This document shows, piece after piece, positions 6,932 to 10,474 of a DNA stretch of 10,474 nt; the first letter of the stretch is position 1, and each line of letters opens with the position of its first letter. Both the position numbers and the translations under genes were made by a program. The stretch comes from Gammaproteobacteria bacterium (GTDB lineage: Bacteria; Pseudomonadota; Gammaproteobacteria; Pseudomonadales; Pseudohongiellaceae). A model generated the notes under the pieces. It searched no databases, was not told where the DNA came from, and saw only the letters and a program-made list of their open reading frames with translations. The stretch is taken from NCBI GenBank assembly GCA_003556835.1, contig PWQG01000074.1, positions 1-10,474 of the forward strand, written 5' to 3'.

Positions 6932-6950
6932 CAAAAATAAATCTGTCCCC
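6932..6950 (-). repeat. Right copy of the GGGGACAGAT inverted repeat
   Basis: The reverse complement of this stretch reads GGGGACAGATTTATTTTTG and matches the left copy at 17 of 19 positions. It ends about 25 bp before the LexA box of dnaE2. Confidence 0.7.
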
Positions 6951-6961
6951 ATTTCCGGTTT

Positions 6962-6989
6962 TTGTTATGCTGAATGCTGTATGTATAAA
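6962..6989 (+). promoter_or_regulatory. Sigma-70 promoter of dnaE2
   Basis: TTGTTA (6962-6967) and TATAAA (6984-6989) are separated by 16 bp, a good -35/-10 pair. Transcription would begin near 6996, leaving a leader of only about 14 nt and no strong ribosome binding site before the ATG at 7010. The -10 lies inside the LexA box, so LexA should block polymerase directly. Confidence 0.6.
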
Positions 6990-6994
6990 CAGTA
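6975..6994. promoter_or_regulatory. LexA binding site (SOS box) of dnaE2
   Basis: TGCTGTATGTATAAACAGTA contains the enterobacterial-type core CTGT-N8-ACAG (6977-6992) with an AT-rich centre and matching outer bases. It ends 15 bp before the dnaE2 start, where an SOS operator is expected. Confidence 0.9.
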
Positions 6995-7009
6995 TTCTGG
7001 ATTTCCATA

Positions 7010-10000
7010 ATGTCTCTTCCGGCTTATGCCGAACTGCATTGCATCAGCAATTTCAGCTTCCTGCGTGGTGCCTCGTTTCCCGAGGAGCTGGTTCAGGAGG
7101 CAATGGATCAGGGCTATTCGGGGTTGGCCATCACCGATGAATGCTCTCTGGCGGGCGTGGTCCGGGCTCATGCTGCTCTCAAAGGCCTGCCGGAGCGGTC
7201 GAAGGATTTCCGGCTGATCGTTGGCAGTGAGTTCATCAGCGACGATGGCATCCATCTGGTCCTGTTGGCGCCTGACCGGCAGGCCTATGCACAGATTTCC
7301 GCCCTGATCACCCTGGCGCGGCGGGATTGTGCCAAGGGTGATTATCACCTGAGCCGGGACATGCTGGCCGGGCAGAATCTCTCTGCCTGCCTGGCGCTCT
7401 GGATTGCTCCCGGATCACTGTCGGCTGATCTGGCGGAGAGCCGCGAACCACTGCGATTTCTTGCCCGACTGTTCCCCGACCGGCTCTGGCTGGCCGTCGA
7501 GTTGTGGTTGCAGGGCGACGACCGGGAGCAGCTTGCCCGGCTCCAGGCTGTGGGCCAGGCGTTGCAGCTGCCCCTCTGTGCTGCCGGTGGTGTACAGATG
7601 CATCGACGCAGCCGCCGTCCCCTGCGTGACACCCTGACCGCGATCCGTCTGACAAAACCGGTAGCGGAACTCGGCTTCGCCCTGCCCCGCAACGGCGAGC
7701 AGTACCTGCGCTCACGCCGACGACTGGCCCGTCTTTATCCACCGAAATTGCTGCAAGAAAGCGTGACGGTTGCCCAGCGCTGTCACTTCTCGCTCGATGA
7801 GCTGCGCTATGAATACCCCCACGAACTGGTGCCCGAAGGGCACAGCCCGCAGAGCTGGTTGCGCTTTTTGGCCGAACAGGGCATGCATGAACATTGGCCG
7901 GTGGCGGTGCCGCAACGGGTCCGCGACCTGGTGGAGCGTGAATTGGCCCTGGTCGCCGAGCTGGGCTACGAACATTTCTTTCTGACCGTGCATGATCTGG
8001 TGGTCTTTGCCCGTGGTCGGGACATTCTCTGTCAGGGTCGTGGGTCGGCGGCCAATTCGGCCTTGTGTTATTGCCTGGGCATCACGGCAGTGGATCCGTC
8101 CCGCATGCAATTGCTGTTTGAACGATTCCTGTCCCGGGAACGTGACGAGCCCCCGGATATTGATGTCGACTTTGAGCATGAGCGGCGCGAAGAGGTGATC
8201 CAGTACATTTATCAAAAATATGGAAGGCAGCGTGCTGCCCTGGCGGCCACCGTCATCCGTTATCGGCGTCGAAGTGCGATCCGGGATGTGGGCAAAGCCC
8301 TGGGGTTGGGGCCGGAGCTGATCGACTTTCTGTTGGAGGAGCTGCGTTTTGATGACGAGGGCCGACTGTTCATGGCGCCAGATGCGATCTGGCCCGAGCA
8401 ATTGGCCAGGCGCAGGTTGCGACAATTGTGCTGGCTGGTACGGGAGATCATCGGTTTCCCCCGTCATCTGTCACAGCATGTGGGTGGTTTTGTCATCAGT
8501 GAAGGGCCGCTGCATGAACTGGTGCCGGTGGAAAATGCCAGCATGCCGGGGCGCACCGTCATCCAATGGGAGAAGGATGACCTTGAGACCCTGGGCCTAC
8601 TAAAAGTGGATGTCCTGGCGCTTGGCATGTTAACGGTGATTCGCAAGGCCCTGGCCCAGGTCAGTGAAATCCGGGGTACACCTTTGACGCTGGCCGGGGT
8701 GCCCGCCGAGGATCCCGCGGTTTATGAAATGATCAGTCGGGCAGATACGGTTGGTGTCTTCCAGATCGAATCCCGTGCCCAGATGAGCATGTTGCCCCGT
8801 CTGCAGCCGCGCAACTATTATGACCTGGTCATCCAGATTGCGATTGTGCGGCCCGGTCCGATACAGGGCGATATGGTGCATCCCTATCTGGCCAGGCGAA
8901 AAGGTGAGCAGTCGGTCAGCTATCCGGGTGAAGCCGTGCGTTCGGTGCTCGAGCGTACCCTGGGCGTGCCCATCTTCCAGGAACAGGTGATGCAGATTGC
9001 CATGGTGGCGGCCGGTTTCAGTGGTGGGGAAGCCGACAGTCTGCGTCGCGCCATGGCCGCCTGGAAGCGCAAGGGCGGGCTGGAACCGTTCCGGGATCGC
9101 CTGGTTGACGGCATGTTGTCGCGGGGTTACGAGCGGGAGTTTGCCCTCCAGATCTATGAGCAGATCAAGGGGTTTGGCGATTACGGCTTTCCTGAATCCC
9201 ACTCGGCCAGTTTTGCCCTGCTCGCTTATGTCTCCGCCTGGTTGAAATGCCATTATCCGGAAGTCTTCTGCTGGGCCCTGCTCAACAGCCAGCCCATGGG
9301 TTTCTGTGCCCCGGCACAGCTGGTGGGGGACCTGCGACGCCATGATGGTGAAGTGCTGCCGGTGGATGTGAACTGCAGTGGCATCGAATCCACCCTGGAG
9401 TGGTCCGAGGGTAACAGCAGGCCAGCCCTGCGCCTGGGCCTGCACAGGGTTCGGGGCTTGTCACGACGAGCCATGGAGGCGGTGGCGCGTGAACGCTTGC
9501 AAGCGGAATTTGTCGGTGTCAGCGATCTGGTGCGCCGTGCCGGTCTCGACCAGCGCGACCGCGACAGTCTGGCCGCCGCCGATGCGCTGCGCAGTCTGGC
9601 CGGAGATCGACACCGGGCCTTCTGGCAGGCAGCCGGTGTGGAAGAACTGCCACCTTTGTTTGCTGCGGTGGAACAGGCGGGTTTCGATGGCGCTGATGGT
9701 GAGCTGTTGTTGATGCTTCCGGCGGCGAATGAGGCGCAGAATATTCTGGCCGATTACAACAGCACTGGACTGAGCCTGCGGCGCCATCCCCTGGCCCTGT
9801 TGCGCGACCGCCTTACAAGTGCTGGTGTGTTGACGGCTGAGAATCTGGAGGCCCTGGGTGATGGGGACAATGTACTGGTTACAGGTATTGTCAGCTGTCG
9901 TCAGAGGCCGCATACGGCAGCCGGGGTCACCTTTCTTACCCTGGAGGACGAAACCGGTTGCATGAACTGCGTGGTCTGGCGTCAATTGGCTGAGCGTGAT

Positions 10001-10147
10001 CATCGGGTCGTACAGGGCGCATCATTGCTTGCGGTTGCCGGTCGACTGCAACGTGCCGACTCCGTGCTGCATGTGGTGGCTCGGCGCCTGTTTGATCTCA
10101 GTCATCTGCTGGCCGACATGCGTCTGCCGTCCCGTGATTTCTGTTGA
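7010..10147 (+). CDS. dnaE2: Error-prone DNA polymerase DnaE2 (ImuC)
   Basis: A 1045-residue C-family polymerase alpha subunit, the usual DnaE2 length and shorter than replicative DnaE. The N-terminal PHP domain starts with YAELHCISNFSFLRGAS (6-22) and ITDECSLAGVVRAH (41-54), wording typical of DnaE2; MHRRSRRPLRDTLTAIRL (197-214) follows. The palm carries PPDIDVDFEHERREEV (381-396) and LLKVDVLALGMLT (530-542), supplying the catalytic aspartates (within 383-387, and D534). VGVFQIESRAQM (571-582), VRPGPIQGDMVHPY (613-626) and YGFPESHSASFALLAY (725-740) are further family blocks. The tail has a helix-hairpin-helix region near 810-860 and an OB fold (about 954-1010). It ends SRDFC where many homologs end DFH. 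In SOS-induced bacteria it performs mutagenic translesion synthesis, normally with ImuA/ImuB, which are absent from this window. A LexA box controls its own promoter. The start at 7010 fits family N-termini despite a weak ribosome binding site. Confidence 0.96.
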   Translation: MSLPAYAELHCISNFSFLRGASFPEELVQEAMDQGYSGLAITDECSLAGVVRAHAALKGLPERSKDFRLIVGSEFISDDGIHLVLLAPDRQAYAQISALITLARRDCAKGDYHLSRDMLAGQNLSACLALWIAPGSLSADLAESREPLRFLARLFPDRLWLAVELWLQGDDREQLARLQAVGQALQLPLCAAGGVQMHRRSRRPLRDTLTAIRLTKPVAELGFALPRNGEQYLRSRRRLARLYPPKLLQESVTVAQRCHFSLDELRYEYPHELVPEGHSPQSWLRFLAEQGMHEHWPVAVPQRVRDLVERELALVAELGYEHFFLTVHDLVVFARGRDILCQGRGSAANSALCYCLGITAVDPSRMQLLFERFLSRERDEPPDIDVDFEHERREEVIQYIYQKYGRQRAALAATVIRYRRRSAIRDVGKALGLGPELIDFLLEELRFDDEGRLFMAPDAIWPEQLARRRLRQLCWLVREIIGFPRHLSQHVGGFVISEGPLHELVPVENASMPGRTVIQWEKDDLETLGLLKVDVLALGMLTVIRKALAQVSEIRGTPLTLAGVPAEDPAVYEMISRADTVGVFQIESRAQMSMLPRLQPRNYYDLVIQIAIVRPGPIQGDMVHPYLARRKGEQSVSYPGEAVRSVLERTLGVPIFQEQVMQIAMVAAGFSGGEADSLRRAMAAWKRKGGLEPFRDRLVDGMLSRGYEREFALQIYEQIKGFGDYGFPESHSASFALLAYVSAWLKCHYPEVFCWALLNSQPMGFCAPAQLVGDLRRHDGEVLPVDVNCSGIESTLEWSEGNSRPALRLGLHRVRGLSRRAMEAVARERLQAEFVGVSDLVRRAGLDQRDRDSLAAADALRSLAGDRHRAFWQAAGVEELPPLFAAVEQAGFDGADGELLLMLPAANEAQNILADYNSTGLSLRRHPLALLRDRLTSAGVLTAENLEALGDGDNVLVTGIVSCRQRPHTAAGVTFLTLEDETGCMNCVVWRQLAERDHRVVQGASLLAVAGRLQRADSVLHVVARRLFDLSHLLADMRLPSRDFC

Positions 10148-10188
10148 TCGCTCGGTCAGGGAAAATATGATGGCCTGAGCAGCATGAT

Positions 10189-10202
10189 TTGATCTGGATC
10201 AA
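10189..10202. promoter_or_regulatory. Perfect FNR/Anr/Dnr-type binding site
   Basis: TTGATCTGGATCAA matches the FNR consensus TTGAT-N4-ATCAA at all ten fixed bases and is a perfect palindrome around a 2-nt centre. It lies in the 138-bp non-coding gap between dnaE2 and the next gene, 84 bp before that gene's ATG. A TAGACT (10253-10258) could be the -10, placing the site near -70 (class I); a start near 10237 would make it class II, but the -10 there is poor. Regulation by an oxygen- or NO-sensing Crp/Fnr protein is inferred. Confidence 0.7.
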
Positions 10203-10285
10203 GCTGGGGTTCTCTGTAACAGATGGGAACACTCGTTCATCGCGTCTTGCGCTAGACTTTCGCAGGATTATTGAGGAGAGATGCG

Positions 10286-10474
10286 ATGAAAGGCGATTTG
10301 CGGTTATCTGTGGCGGGCCTGGCCCTGTTATTGTCATCGTGGAGTATGGCGGTGGATATCCCGCGTACAGCGGATGGTCGGCCTGATTTCCAGGGGGACT
10401 GGACCAACTCCACTGAGACTCCGGTGGAGCGTCCTGAACAATTTGCGGGCCGACAGGCGATGACCGCGGAAGAA
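10286..10474 (+). CDS. Exported protein of the same unnamed family, N-terminal part (paralog 3, runs off right edge)
   Basis: Sixty-three codons are present with no stop. MKGDLRLSVAGLALLLSSWSMA is a signal peptide of about 22 residues. It is followed directly by the family signature IPRTADGRPDFQGDW (about 25-39) and NSTETPVERPEQF (41-53). The second segment matches the SNTPMERP region of the gene at 4698, so this copy is closer to paralog 1 than to paralog 2 in what can be seen. The ATG at 10286 has an AGGAG ribosome binding site (10274-10278) 7 nt upstream; an earlier ATG at 10281 leads to an immediate stop. A perfect FNR-type site upstream suggests expression under low oxygen or nitrosative conditions. 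Function is unknown and the C-terminal motifs lie outside the window. Confidence 0.85.
   Translation, partial: MKGDLRLSVAGLALLLSSWSMAVDIPRTADGRPDFQGDWTNSTETPVERPEQFAGRQAMTAEE

Larger units (their letters stand above)
6671..6950. mobile_element. Candidate small non-autonomous element bounded by 19-bp inverted repeats
   Basis: The segment is bounded by GGGGACAGATCTATTTATG (6671-6689) and the inverted CAAAAATAAATCTGTCCCC (6932-6950), matching at 17 of 19 positions. The interior has no credible gene, contains a run of ten C (6806-6815), and has poorer coding character than anything nearby. GGGGACAGATTTATTT-type sequences are, as I recall, frequent in gammaproteobacterial intergenic DNA, often near REP-associated (RAYT, IS200-like) transposases. 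No transposase and no clear target-site duplication is seen, so a decayed or non-autonomous copy is the most that can be argued. Confidence 0.45.

Noticed and set aside
8630..9445. 271-codon minus-strand open frame inside dnaE2
   Set aside because: Antisense to polymerase core motifs; no independent start signal or domain.

Overview
The window is a moderately GC-rich bacterial chromosome segment, most likely from a gammaproteobacterium. Three things point there: an epoxyqueuosine reductase start that reads much like the E. coli protein, an enterobacterial-type LexA box (CTGT-N8-ACAG), and a perfect FNR/Anr-type palindrome (TTGAT-N4-ATCAA). An OvoA-type ovothiol enzyme and a set of secreted proteins sharing PRTPDGRPD-like motifs would fit a marine or sediment lineage. 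That placement is inference; there is no rRNA or other direct taxonomic marker.

Left part (1-4437): the minus strand carries a methionine-type PLP aminotransferase followed 10 bp later by the start of queG, which runs off the left edge. About 100 bp away and divergent is ovoA, encoding the two-domain ovothiol synthase (iron sulfoxide synthase plus methyltransferase). A GNAT acetyltransferase overlaps the end of ovoA by 4 bp, so the two are probably translationally coupled.

Middle (4438-6742): after a 260-bp non-coding stretch come two genes for exported proteins of one unnamed family, 27 bp apart and probably one operon. They end at a strong double-hairpin terminator. This terminator coincides with the left end of a roughly 280-bp non-coding segment bounded by 19-bp imperfect inverted repeats (GGGGACAGAT-type), which looks like a small non-autonomous element.

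Right part (6960-10474): dnaE2 (imuC), the error-prone DnaE-type polymerase, has its own SOS promoter, with the LexA box lying over the -10 element. No imuA or imuB is in the window. Downstream, a perfect FNR-type site precedes the start of a third member of the exported family, which runs off the right edge. The SOS polymerase therefore sits inside a cluster of these paralogs.

Three of the six genes whose start is visible inside or near the left and middle blocks (aminotransferase, ovoA, first exported protein) appear to use GTG starts, each with a well-placed ribosome binding site. Long open frames antisense to the large genes were judged to be shadows.
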